From assembly GCA_034698045.1 (NCBI GenBank), contig JAQGAU010001100.1, positions 1 to 21,427 of the forward strand: 21,427 nt of DNA, written 5' to 3'. This DNA is from Paramacrobiotus richtersi (taxonomy: Eukaryota; Tardigrada; Eutardigrada; Parachela; Macrobiotidae). Shown here one piece after another: positions 10,001 to 18,019 of the stretch. Made by a program: the position numbers and the translations under genes. Within the stretch, counting starts at the first letter, position 1; the number at the start of each line of letters is the position of its first letter. The notes beneath the pieces were generated by a model. It did not search any database, had not been told where the DNA came from, and worked only from the letters and a program-made list of their open reading frames with translations.

Positions 10001-13000
10001 TTTGTAAATGGATTTTTCTATGCGCCAAAATATAATCGTTGGACTATTTCTGTATTTTTGTGATGCATTTTTATTCCCAAAAAGTATTTTTGTGCAAAGA
10101 GATGACGACGCCGACCTGATTTGGTTGTGCACTTCTTTGCGTCCGAAGTTTCTTTGCAACCCGTACTCGGCTTTCTTTGTATTATACACGTGACCCTGCG
10201 AGATATCAGTTGATTATATATGGTTTCCTTTAGCTTACGGTAGTTCGTTCGGCTCCACGCTCGGTTTTTCGGTTTGATCAGTGGTTCTGAAATTTTTGGC
10301 AAACCTTTCTCTTGATTACTCACGCATCAGCACCTCACGCATGGGGTCATTTTGCATACCAAACTCTTTTTTTAGCAACGTTGCCTAGAACGCCGCCCGA
10401 AATTTTAAGCGGCCGGAGGTTTTATCCGGACGACGGTACCTGAGTGTCATATAATTCTTGGATGGCTCGTTCTGTTCGCAGCGTTCAGGCAAGGCCAACT
10501 TGAATAAAATTGGTCACTTGGTGATACTCGGCATAAATGTACAGTACTGATGAAACTGGTTATCCTGTGCGGAGCAGGAAAACTGCCCAGACAAAGCGAA
10601 TGATCGTCTGAGCTGCGGCACAATTGTCTAGCTAACCTTTAGAGAGTTCCGCTTTGATCGGTGGTTGCGAGTGTTAGGTTTGATATCCCTAACTGTTTTG
10701 GGAAGCGTTTATTTCGATCAGCTGAAGCAGTAAATATAAATCAAGTTTTCTCCAGCTTATTTCAGTTGCATGGTCAACAACGCGTCATTGCATTTTTTCT
10801 ACTAATGTTCTCTGACGTAATGAAATGGTTGAGGACATGTAATGATTTTGTCGTATGTTCCTGCAGTTGACCATCTTTCTAATGTAAAGCGAGTATTGGC
10901 AGTTTGATTGTGCTGTTGACTGGACTGTTTTCTTCAGATTATATTTTTTTCCGTTTAGGCATTTCTGTATACCGGAATACCCATGATATTAATATTTTGT
11001 GTTCTTAGTAGACAGTGAAGTGCTTATTGTATTTTTCTCAGCAACAAATCTAGTTTCTAGTAAAAATAATTCCAAGGTGACCTTGAGATTTTGACATTAA
11101 ATTGTACTGTTGGCATGCCGGTAATGATTTTTTTGTTAAAATGTCATGTGACGTAGTTTTTTGATGCGGCGAATTCAGTGGTGCTACCTGTTTTCTGTTT
11201 TGTGCAGTGGATAGTTAGATTTTGATGTTACGGGGCGGCCGTGCGTAATATGGATCTAAATTCTAGATATTGAAAGTCAAAAACTGACTTACTTCCATGC
11301 TACCGGAAGCGTTCAGCAGCTTCATATGCGTCAACTGCAATCCGCGGACATCCGCACCTTCTAGAGCGGGGCAGGCTGTCCCGACCAGAGTCGCCTTAAT
11401 ATCGAGATACTCGATGAAAGGCCGGGATTGTGAATCACAATATGGATATTGCAGCGCGAAATCCGGCATCATGTTGCACTTCGAGAACGGCAGACCCTGC
11501 CAGGCATCGGTACCTACAATCCAAGGCAACTTGGCTCTGGGTTCCATGTCGTCTATGTGTCCATTCGTGCACCATTTGTGAAACCTGGAATTGATATCCT
11601 TCAGCGTGAAGATACAGACAGCCGTCTCCATGTTGCGGGCCGGCTCCCAGGAATCGGAGGACTCCTTCCCGAACACAACCGCCAAGTAGCCCTTGTCGTC
11701 GTGTATCAGCGCACTGCCCGCCATGGCGATCGTATACAGCCCATTTCTTCCGGAACACTGGAGACTCATCTCGGTGTAGCTATGAGTCAGCAGTTTGTCG
11801 TACGCACAAAACCGCCCGATCCGGGATTCGAATTCCCGGCTGAGACCGGTGGATGACTGAACGGTGATGAGGTACCTGTTCAAACAGCCGTCACCTTATG
11901 CAACGCTTTGCAGTCCCATTTCAAATTAAAAATGGCAAAAATACGTTAAAAAACATTTACATACCCAAAAGATAAACCGGGATATAGCGGAAAAAGATGC
12001 AGGAAAACCGGCTTAACTTTAAACGGGATTATATTCCGGAAGTTTTTATTAACGGTAATCTTGGCTTCGCCCTGACCGCCGAAATTCTGGCGGTAGGTGA
12101 AGAAGGTCGTGTTTGGCTGCGTTTTGAGCTGGCGGACGCTGAGGACTGGTATGGCGTCCTCCGGATTGCAACCGTCGTCCTGCGCGGCAATGTAATAGTA
12201 GGGATCGCGGAGGGGACTGCTGACGATCCCGCGCACTTGCTGCTTGTGGGAAAAGTAGTTCGATCCCATCTGCAAAGCGCGTAAATGTCATTCGATTAGT
12301 AAGGGTCTGCTGCGAATGACAGCTGCATCGTACGCACGTTCCAGGCCACACATGTTTCTGTGTCATACGTTGAAGCAGATGCATATCTTGATATTATTGT
12401 TAGCTAGTAATGAATTGTCCGAATTTCGTTTAACTAAATTTACACGTATAATAGAACAGAAAACGCAAAGGGTGTCAATGAATCCCACAAGTTAATTGTT
12501 ACGTTTTGACTTGCTAATGCAGTCTAAGTTTCTAAAGACCAGTAAGAAAAAAGTGCAGTTGTCCTACTTACATCATTAATATTGTTATTGAATTAGCGAA
12601 TGCCAAAATATCGACCGGCAATCGAGCAATTACTCACCAAGACTGGAGTATCACGTACACGAAGGTAATTTTCTTTGTAACAAAATACTGACATTCTGAA
12701 TTTATGAATTTAACAGAAACAACACCTTTCTGACTGTTTAACTTGGGTTTTTTAAAGAAATGTTTCCTGTAGATGCTACGATCGGCCGCTCTCTGTCACA
12801 TCTATCAGAAGTTAGTACTTATGTTTGCAATCTCACTGCCTATCTGTCAACGAATGCATCCGTAATTGCTTATTCTCCGACTTTAAAAAACTCATCTCAA
12901 AACCAAAAAAATGACACGTACACTTATTGGGTGTCTTTATCCTGGACGCTAGATTATTATATCACACAGGTATGTTTACTGTCTTATTTTCCAGCGCCAG

Positions 13001-13869
13001 CATTAGTTTGAAATGGTATCCGCGTCTGGGTGGAACTGATAAGCAAATAATCGTCGTTCATCGTTTCTCTATCATTCGGAAATTTGTAGCCGCTTATACC
13101 ATTAAAGTGTTTGGTATGGGAGCGGTTAATACCAGCACATTTTATGCTATACCAGCCAGCACAAGTTTTTTGGCCCTGCGTGTGATCCGAGCGTGTAACC
13201 GTTGTCAGATATATGCAACAAGTGAACAGCAAGGCATGCCTGGCGCACAAGTCAACGCAACCCTTGTCGCGCGATCACAACGACACAAAAGCAGCTGACT
13301 CACGCCGCAAAACTTTTCCCAAACGCAGCTTTTTTACGAGAATCTGGGAAATTTGTAACTCAAGTGACTCAAGTCAAGAAACAAAGGTTGGCGTTTCTGT
13401 ACCATAATTTTGCAAACATCTTTTTCGTCAAACATCTAGGTTGGCCGAGTTTCTTTAACTTTCCGCTCTTCTGGTGAATATGTGAACTAACCGTATGATC
13501 AAGTGGTGTCCAGCTCCAATTGTCCCCACTGGACAGTCCACACGCCCCAGGGCTACAGGCCAAAACCGAAATATTCCCCGGATTCCCGCTGACCAATAGC
13601 ACCTGACTGCCCATGGGCGCCGGATCATCCGTCCCAGTGGCCGCCGGCGAAACGCTTACCGCCATATTTCCCTTATCCGCTTCACCCGTTAACCGGTAAA
13701 TCCGGTTGTACTGGTCCAGCGCGTATAGGAACCCGTTGCCACCTTCAGCGATCTCATGAAACTTTATCGTTGTATTCGGATGTTCGTAGATCCGCGGGAT
13801 TGTATCCACTGTCTGGGAAGATCCGGAGTATGTGAATATGAGTAATACTGCGTAATACTGGCAAATCAT
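7001..13869 (-). CDS. MET/plexin-like receptor tyrosine kinase (Sema-PSI-TM-kinase), 12 exons
   Basis: This is a transmembrane receptor expected to bind an extracellular ligand through its Sema domain and signal by tyrosine phosphorylation. Exons on the minus strand are 13869-13492, 12269-11965, 11875-11293, 9226-9173, 9115-8954, 8897-8691, 8576-8249, 8173-7970, 7914-7727, 7664-7555, 7387-7225 and 7141-7001. All introns are GT-AG, phases agree throughout, and the sum is 2823 nt (940 residues). Residues 1-19 form a signal peptide, about 20-500 a Sema domain, and 502-557 a PSI domain with eight Cys including CGWC. A stalk with a duplicated repeat spans 564-607, and the membrane helix is about 608-630 with RRHRKK after it. 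Kinase motifs are GSGSFGTV (708-715), VAIK (Lys737), Glu754 in [17 protein letters not shown] (831-838), DFG (851-853), tyrosines 859 and 864 in the activation loop, and WIAPE (878-882). The juxtamembrane and kinase sequence is closest to MET/RON. MET-type IPT domains are absent, and the kinase stops at CPDDV before the usual CW...RP segment. Confidence 0.9.
8439..8528 (-). repeat. 45-bp tandem duplication in the receptor stalk
   Basis: Two adjacent 45-nt units (8439-8483 and 8484-8528) differ at only a few positions, mostly at the end of the unit. They lie in exon 7 and keep the reading frame, encoding twice a 15-residue unit with the core [10 protein letters not shown] just outside the membrane helix. 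The Pro/Thr content suggests an extended, possibly O-glycosylated stalk. The high identity suggests a recent duplication. Confidence 0.95.
8898..8953 (-). other. 56-nt intron between Sema end and PSI domain
   Basis: The frame appears to shift between the last Sema strand (YVVLSDNK) and the PSI domain. The shift disappears if a 56-nt intron is removed, with donor gtatgc and acceptor gtgcactgcag. The joined product [18 protein letters not shown] has the spacing expected where a Sema blade meets the first PSI cysteine. This intron preserves phase 0 and leaves the gene open. Confidence 0.8.
9318..9389 (+). ncRNA. tRNA-like element (pseudo-tRNA or SINE head)
   Basis: The B box GGTTCGATTCC sits in a perfect T-arm (GTGGG, loop TTCGATT, CCCAC, 9364-9380). 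An A-box-like TTGCCTGGTGGTAAGACG begins about 40 nt upstream at 9325, the normal distance for an internal RNA polymerase III promoter. The acceptor strand cttgagt (9381-9387) has no complementary 5' partner at 9318-9324. The D and anticodon stems pair poorly, so a working tRNA is unlikely. An A-rich segment follows (9418-9455), as in tRNA-derived SINEs. The element is antisense to the receptor gene inside its large intron. Confidence 0.55.
9463..9496. repeat. Imperfect hairpin downstream of the tRNA-like element
   Basis: TAGCCA...ACTCTT pairs with AAGAGTTTGGCTA around a short CTA loop, with a small bulge of unpaired bases on the 5' arm. It follows the A-rich segment behind the tRNA-like head and may be part of the same SINE-type element. 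Confidence 0.5.
9526..9562. repeat. GC-capped hairpin
   Basis: CAAGAAAC (9526-9533) pairs with GTTTCTTG (9555-9562). Inside, CCT (9535-9537) pairs with AGG (9552-9554), enclosing a GC-rich loop. It is a second structured segment within 100 nt, again inside the large receptor intron. Confidence 0.55.
9803..10670 (+). repeat. Dispersed 20-nt motif, three copies
   Basis: Copies of GGTTTGATCAGYGGTT occur at 9803-9822 (CGGTTTGATCAGCGGTTTGC, up to one base offset) and 10271-10290 (GGTTTGATCAGTGGTTCTGA). A weaker copy lies at 10651-10670 (GCTTTGATCGGTGGTTGCGA). All are on the same strand, spaced about 470 and 380 nt apart. They could mark a degenerate long-period tandem repeat or remnants of a repeated element. 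Confidence 0.4.
12270..13491 (-). other. First receptor intron (1.2 kb) with an opposing open frame
   Basis: This is the intron between exons 1 and 2 of the receptor (donor gttagt, acceptor gctttgcag). On the opposite (plus) strand, 12760-13011 is open for 83 codons and rich in Ser, Thr, Asn and Tyr with several N-x-S/T sites. A donor-like GTATGT follows ATCACACAG at about 12970. I recognise no domain, and no matching second exon is clear, so it is not called as a gene. Confidence 0.5.
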
Positions 13870-14218
13870 GGTATAAAAATAAGGAAATCTGGATGTAATA
13901 ATAAACGAGCGTTGGGCTTATAATACAGCCATGCCGAGAAAATGAGAAAATGTGAAAATTCCAGATGGGAAAATCAACAAAACCACAACCAACCATCTGT
14001 AGGAAATATTACTGGCCGCGATTCATCATAAGTATGCATTGTGGACGAGCGCAACACTTGTTCAAACTTGAATGCACAACTGACTCGCTGGAGTACGCGT
14101 ACGCCAGTGAAAAGCTGCCAGTGAATCCCGGTGGATCTAAAGTTCACTGTTAATTCATGTATGTATATTAACTTTGTACATGTGGCAGACCTTCGAAGCC
14201 TGTCTACTTTTGGCAGAT
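13870..14218. other. Upstream region of the receptor gene
   Basis: This lies 5' of the receptor start codon and would contain its promoter and 5'UTR if the ATG at 13869 is the true start. I see no clear TATA box or other core promoter element. No supported gene was found. Confidence 0.3.
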
Positions 14219-14272
14219 ATCGCTTGGCGGGTGGGAGTGGCCGTGATCGTTTAGCGGGTGGCAGTTGTGCTT
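14219..14272. repeat. 27-bp imperfect tandem duplication
   Basis: ATCGCTTGGCGGGTGG at 14219 recurs as ATCGTTTAGCGGGTGG at 14246, period 27. In the plus frame 14131-14391 it would read RLAGGSGRD then RLAGGSCAS. That frame has no recognisable domain, so the repeat is recorded as DNA only. Confidence 0.6.
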
Positions 14273-14483
14273 CATTTATGTGCTTGTCACTTCCGGTGGA
14301 GCGGTACTCAGTTCCGCAACCTTTATCCGAAAGCGGTTATCGAGAGGGCGACTTCGAACATGCTTATCTCAACACAAACTGGCAATTGTAAGCCAATGTT
14401 CACAGGCACGCGTAAGATAAATTACTGGAGAAGCACACGGAAAGAGGGTCAGCTTTGCACAAAGAATTCATTGTCTTTATAAT

Positions 14484-14703
14484 TTACAAAAGGCCCAGCA
14501 GAGCCAGCGCACCGTTTGCGTATACGAAGCACCAAAAAAACTTTTTGCTTTTGTTGTGCGTCTGCTCATGTGTGCGCAGATGAGCGGACTGGACGAATGC
14601 TTTCAAGCAGACGGAACACATATAATTCCGCCGTCCCAGATGGGCATTGATGTGGGCCGTAAGGACATTGGCCGGGGAAAAACGCTTGGGACAAAGGTGG
14701 CAA
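14484..14703 (-). CDS. C2H2 zinc-finger exon, two fingers, partial gene
   Basis: This encodes part of a DNA- or RNA-binding zinc-finger protein, presumably nuclear. On the minus strand two consecutive fingers have exact C-x2-C-x12-H-x3-H spacing: CHLCPKRFSPANVLTAHINAH (14702 leftwards) and CSVCLKAFVQSAHLRTHEQTH. Both hold the usual Phe and Leu positions. They are joined by the seven-residue linker LGRRNYM in place of TGEKPYx. The exon probably starts at 14703 after the acceptor ttgttgacag, so upstream exons should carry more of the protein. None was found between here and 15260. After finger two the frame continues KSKKFFWCF and stops at 14484, so this may be the last exon or the donor was missed. 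It may be a short gene, a fragment or a pseudogene. Confidence 0.6.
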
Positions 14704-15120
14704 CTGTCAACAATTACGAAAGCAGCTGTCAACTTATTGTACCGTATCTGCCGTTTGGGAAAGCTGTGATTTATAACGCTGACCAGTGTGGTTTATATCC
14801 CGTTAGAATTTTGTCATCTTGCTAGAGGAACAATTGAAGCACCGGGACATTGCACATGCTGGCACTCGCTGGCGGCCGCCTCGACTCAGCTTCGCTTCTG
14901 CTTTTTCCAGATAGTGAATGAGTTGTTGGACTATGACATCAGACTCGTTGTCAGAGCAAATACTGAACTGTAACTACGGTGCCGCACCAGAGAGCACCAC
15001 TTGTAAAAACTGCACCAACAGTAGATATTCTTGCTCTGTTGATATGCGATCAGTATCGTTAAAACCTCTATAAAAACAATAAATAGGAGCTGCAAGACCA
15101 TGCCAGCGGAATATTCAATC
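14704..15120. other. Stretch without a supported gene
   Basis: Short plus frames (14556-14825, antisense to the zinc fingers, and 14788-14973) have no recognisable domain. Nothing else was seen. Confidence 0.35.
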
Positions 15121-15148
15121 TGATCAGCAGAAACTGATCAGCAGAAAC
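15121..15148. repeat. 14-nt perfect tandem duplication
   Basis: TGATCAGCAGAAAC occurs twice without a gap (15121-15134, 15135-15148). It is immediately followed by a 21-nt palindrome and lies about 110 nt before topoisomerase II homology begins. Confidence 0.9.
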
Positions 15149-15151
15149 TTC

Positions 15152-15172
15152 CGATAAATATCATATTTATCG
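15152..15172. repeat. Perfect 21-nt palindrome
   Basis: CGATAAATAT, a single central C, then ATATTTATCG: ten perfectly complementary bases on each side. Inverted repeats of this kind can extrude as cruciforms and are frequent at rearrangement breakpoints or element ends. Here it sits just upstream of the truncated topoisomerase II fragment. Confidence 0.9.
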
Positions 15173-15259
15173 ATACTGGCGAAACTCCAATAAAATTAAA
15201 AAACTGAAAAACTTCAATAACTCAAAAATGCTTGAAGACAACGAAAAGCATCTCGATCG

Positions 15260-16414
15260 GGTCTGCTGATTAACTTCATCCATCACAATTGGCCCAGTCT
15301 GCTGCGGCATACTTGGAGGAATTTATCACGCCTATCGTACAAGTAAGGATCCATTGGTATTTTCTACTGTGTAGAAGCTTTTACATGAGTAAAACCCAAT
15401 AATTAGTAGAGATCGACGGCATATTTTGTCTTTTTTCTGATTTGTGATTGTACTGATTTATCAGTAAAAAACAGAATTATTATTAGCTCAACCGTATGTT
15501 TCTTTTTTAATTATTCTTTTATCGAGAGAACACGTGGGTTATGCACTTCTGATTTGTGATGTTTTCTTTATTTTAATGTTTTTCAGGTCAAGCTAAAAGG
15601 CAAAAAAGGCAAGCTGGAGAACTTTTACAGTTTACCGGAACTGGAAGAGTGGAAAGCTGGCATGCCCGAGAGCGAGCTGAAACAGTACGAGATCAAGTAC
15701 TACAAGGGGTTGGGTACCAGCGACTCAGACGAGGCCAAGGCGTATTTTGCTAATATGACGCGTCACCGGATCCGCTTCCAGTACAACGGCCCTGAGGATG
15801 ATGATGCCATTGATCTGGTATGTGTCCCATTTCGGTCATGTTTGAAGGTGCGATTTTTTATATCTATCTGGTTTTTTTATATGTTTGGGTCGTTTTGATT
15901 TATGTTTTTACGTTGTATTCTCTTTTCTGTTTGCTGTACATAGTTTGCTCTCGCTCGCTTCGGTTGTTATTTTCTTTAGAGCGCTTTTACAAAATTTCCT
16001 CAACAGAAATTTAGGTTTTTTTCACAATTCTTCAGTCTTCTAAAATTTGCAGTGCTAGTTTGTTAAATGCTGCTAATTTGTTCAGCAAGTATTATATATA
16101 TGTTTTTCCCCAATAGGCTTTTGCCAAGAACAAAGCCGACGACTGTAAAGACTGGCTGACCAAAGGAATGGAGGAGCGGAAACAGCGCCGAGAAGCCGGA
16201 CTGGGCGAAATGTACCTGTACACGAAAACCACCCGATCGGTGACCTACAAGAAATTCGTCGACGAGGAATTGATTCTCTTTAGCAACATGGACAATGAGC
16301 GTTCCATACCGTCTTTGGTCGATGGTACATATGACAACTGCACTACATCCGAATTGATTGTATGTTTCATCGGCGGCTGTGTTTAGGACTGAAACCGGGC
16401 CAGCGAAAAGTCCT
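15260..16414 (+). pseudogene. TOP2: DNA topoisomerase II (eukaryotic type IIA) gene fragment
   Basis: Topoisomerase II passes one DNA duplex through another in the nucleus. This copy holds only the middle of the protein. Segments are 15260-15342 (LLINFIHHNWPSLLRH, then LEEFITPIV after a frame change), 15587-15817 (FYSLPELEEWK, YYKGLGTSDSDEAKAYF, HRIRFQYNGPEDDDAIDL), 16117-16324 (AFAKNKADD, then ELILFSNMDNERSIPSLVDG) and 16387-16414 (LKPGQRKVL). These match the end of the Toprim domain and the start of the winged-helix breakage-reunion domain. Introns are GT-AG, the third only 62 nt. Homology begins abruptly inside an exon, and the preceding Mg-binding Toprim motif (DQDQDGSH region) is absent. 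At about 15309 roughly four nucleotides are missing, which breaks the frame. After 16414 there is a good donor (gtaagt) but no following exon, and the active-site tyrosine region is missing. It is a truncated pseudogene fragment, or a real gene split by assembly. Confidence 0.85.
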
Positions 16415-16911
16415 GTAAGTTTACGCTGTACGAGGCGGTGACGAGTAACAATATGTAACATGCAGTAATCCAGTGTGACCATGCGCCGCTACACTACGAT
16501 TTTCGCTGTTGCTACGTTAAGCGAGGACCGGTCCATTCATTGTTCACTGAGCTTACAATCAGTGATTCGAGTGATCAGTTAGTTTATTTATCTAGTTATT
16601 AATTTAACGGATGCATACATAATACAGATACAAGTCCTTGCTCGCAAATGTTGCTTCAATAAATTTTCGCATTTACCATAATATTGTACGCATTGATTGT
16701 ACAAATGGCGTTCATTATTAAAATTGCTAATTTTATTTAATAATTATAAAAACATTGAATGTATTTGTAACTAACTGTTCGTCGCACGTTCATTTTATGG
16801 CAGTTGTGCATTCAGGCCTGTACGCTTGCATTGTCCAGTGCCGGTTATCTAAAATTATTCAAGGAATGGTAACGGATTTTCTGAAAAATTGACAATTTGC
16901 AATTCTCGCAG
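16415..16911. other. Join region between the TOP2 and PIKfyve fragments
   Basis: AT-rich sequence that starts as a TOP2 intron (donor gtaagttt) and ends as a PIKfyve intron (acceptor attctcgcag). No exon of either gene was seen inside. Any real junction between the two sources must lie here. Confidence 0.6.
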
Positions 16912-17878
16912 GTCTACGATCTGAAAGGCTCCCTCCGCAACCGCCTGGCCAGCACCGACGGCAAGGCGGACGCCCCGTCCGCCGAGATGGTCCTCTTAGA
17001 TGAGAACTTTCTGAAACGCATCTGCGACAATCCCTTATACATCCGTCCCCATGCCAAGCAGTTCCTCCGCGCCGCTCTCCGTATTGACACCCAGTTTCTG
17101 GCCAGTCAGTATGTGATGGACTATTCGCTGCTGGTGGGGGTGGATGAAGATAATCCGGAGATTGTTGTGGGGATTATGTGCGGACGTTTACCTGGGATAA
17201 ACGACTGGAGATGGTGGTCAAGTCGGCCGGGATACTGGGGGGCGGGACGGGCGTGGCCAAGCTGCCAACGATCGTGTCGCCGGAAGTATATAAGAGCAGG
17301 CAAGTGGTTTTTGTTTCTGTATTTTTTTTACATATATTTTTTTTAATTTAATTTTTTTAGATTTTTTTTACTTATATTTCTTTGTATGATTATGGTCGTG
17401 TTTTGTGGATATACTTTTACAATTGCTCTGATTAGTTTCGGTTTTTTTATGTGTAGGTTCTTTTCCTTTTCGTGTGCATTATTTTTATTTTATTTTACCG
17501 TTTTTATGTTGATTGTATGGTTTAATTTCCATTTGTCTAAGTACAGGATTAAAATTATTATATTTTGTATTATCTAGTTAAGCTAATTCTTTACTATAAT
17601 CTACTCTTCGATTGCCCGTAATTTTCTTTTGTCTGCTTTTGTGGTGATACAACTATATTTTTTTAACACATGACTGACGAGAAAAATTACACAATTTAAT
17701 CAAAAATTACACAAAACCTAAATTAAAAATTTAAATTACATTACAGTACATTATTGTTTGCAAATGCAGATTTGTGGAAGCGATGGATGGATATTTCCTG
17801 TCGGCGCCGGATCAGTGGTATGGGTTGGCTCGATATCTTCCCGGGACGTCAATTTCCGTTTTTATTCTTTCGCTGTGA
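16912..17878 (+). pseudogene. PIKFYVE: PIKfyve/Fab1 phosphatidylinositol-3-phosphate 5-kinase, last two exons, frameshifted
   Basis: PIKfyve makes PI(3,5)P2 on endosomes and lysosomes. Exon 16912-17299 begins with VYDLKGSLRNR, the hallmark of the PIKfyve kinase domain. It continues with VLLDENFLKRICDNPLYIR, YVMDYSLLVGVDE and VVGI. In the next frame follow DYVRTFTWDKRLEMVVKS and LPTIVSPEVYKSR. Exon 17770-17878 completes the protein with FVEAMDGYFLSAPDQWYGL and a short tail before TGA (17876-17878). The intron has a GC donor (AG|gcaagt) and a normal acceptor (aaatgcag). The frame break near 17170 equals loss of seven nucleotides. Restoring seven would make the exon phase agree with its neighbour. 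Everything upstream (FYVE, DEP, chaperonin-like and most of the kinase) is absent, so this is a 3' fragment, either a pseudogene or one side of an assembly break. Confidence 0.85.
17300..17769 (+). other. GC-AG intron of the PIKfyve fragment, T-rich
   Basis: This starts with gcaagt, the standard sequence of minor GC donors, and ends aaatgcag. Poly-T and T-rich runs fill 17318-17380. The open frame at 17386-17577 is low-complexity Phe/Ile/Leu sequence produced by this composition and is not a gene. Confidence 0.7.
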
Positions 17879-18013
17879 TTTACTTCGATTACTGTCCTTT
17901 TGTTGAACTGAGATTATCGAGTTTTTCTAATATTTCGGATTGCGACTGTGATGGTACGTTGTCAAGGGCACAACTGGTCTGTACGGTGGATGTTAGCTTT
18001 TTATTAGTGTTTG

Positions 18014-18019
18014 AATAAA
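18014..18019 (+). terminator. Poly(A) signal AATAAA after the PIKfyve fragment
   Basis: AATAAA lies about 136 nt after the PIKfyve stop codon on the same strand, consistent with a retained native 3'UTR. Confidence 0.5.

Larger units (their letters stand above)
9227..11292 (-). other. Large receptor intron (2.1 kb)
   Basis: This is the intron between exons 3 and 4 of the receptor gene (donor gtaagt after ATGGAA, acceptor tctgtag). It is AT-rich with many T runs. It holds a tRNA-like element, two hairpins and three copies of a short dispersed motif, listed separately. Open frames at 9807-10323 and 10661-10870 are short, overlap on both strands and have no recognisable domain. Confidence 0.75.

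Noticed and set aside
11297-12284. Plus-strand frames of 94-135 codons
   Set aside because: Antisense to Sema exons 2 and 3.
12760-13298. Plus frames vaguely resembling a Cys-loop receptor ectodomain (LSW...YY..LKWYP)
   Set aside because: The frames are separate, the intron needed would be about 25 nt, and the Cys-loop signature is absent.
15220-15258. Sequence just before the TOP2 homology read as a possible DxD Toprim motif (DNEKHLDR)
   Set aside because: The highly conserved DQDQDGSHIKG spacing is not met, so it is treated as unrelated sequence upstream of the breakpoint.
17386-17577. Phe/Ile/Leu-rich ORF
   Set aside because: Product of T-rich intron sequence inside the PIKfyve fragment.
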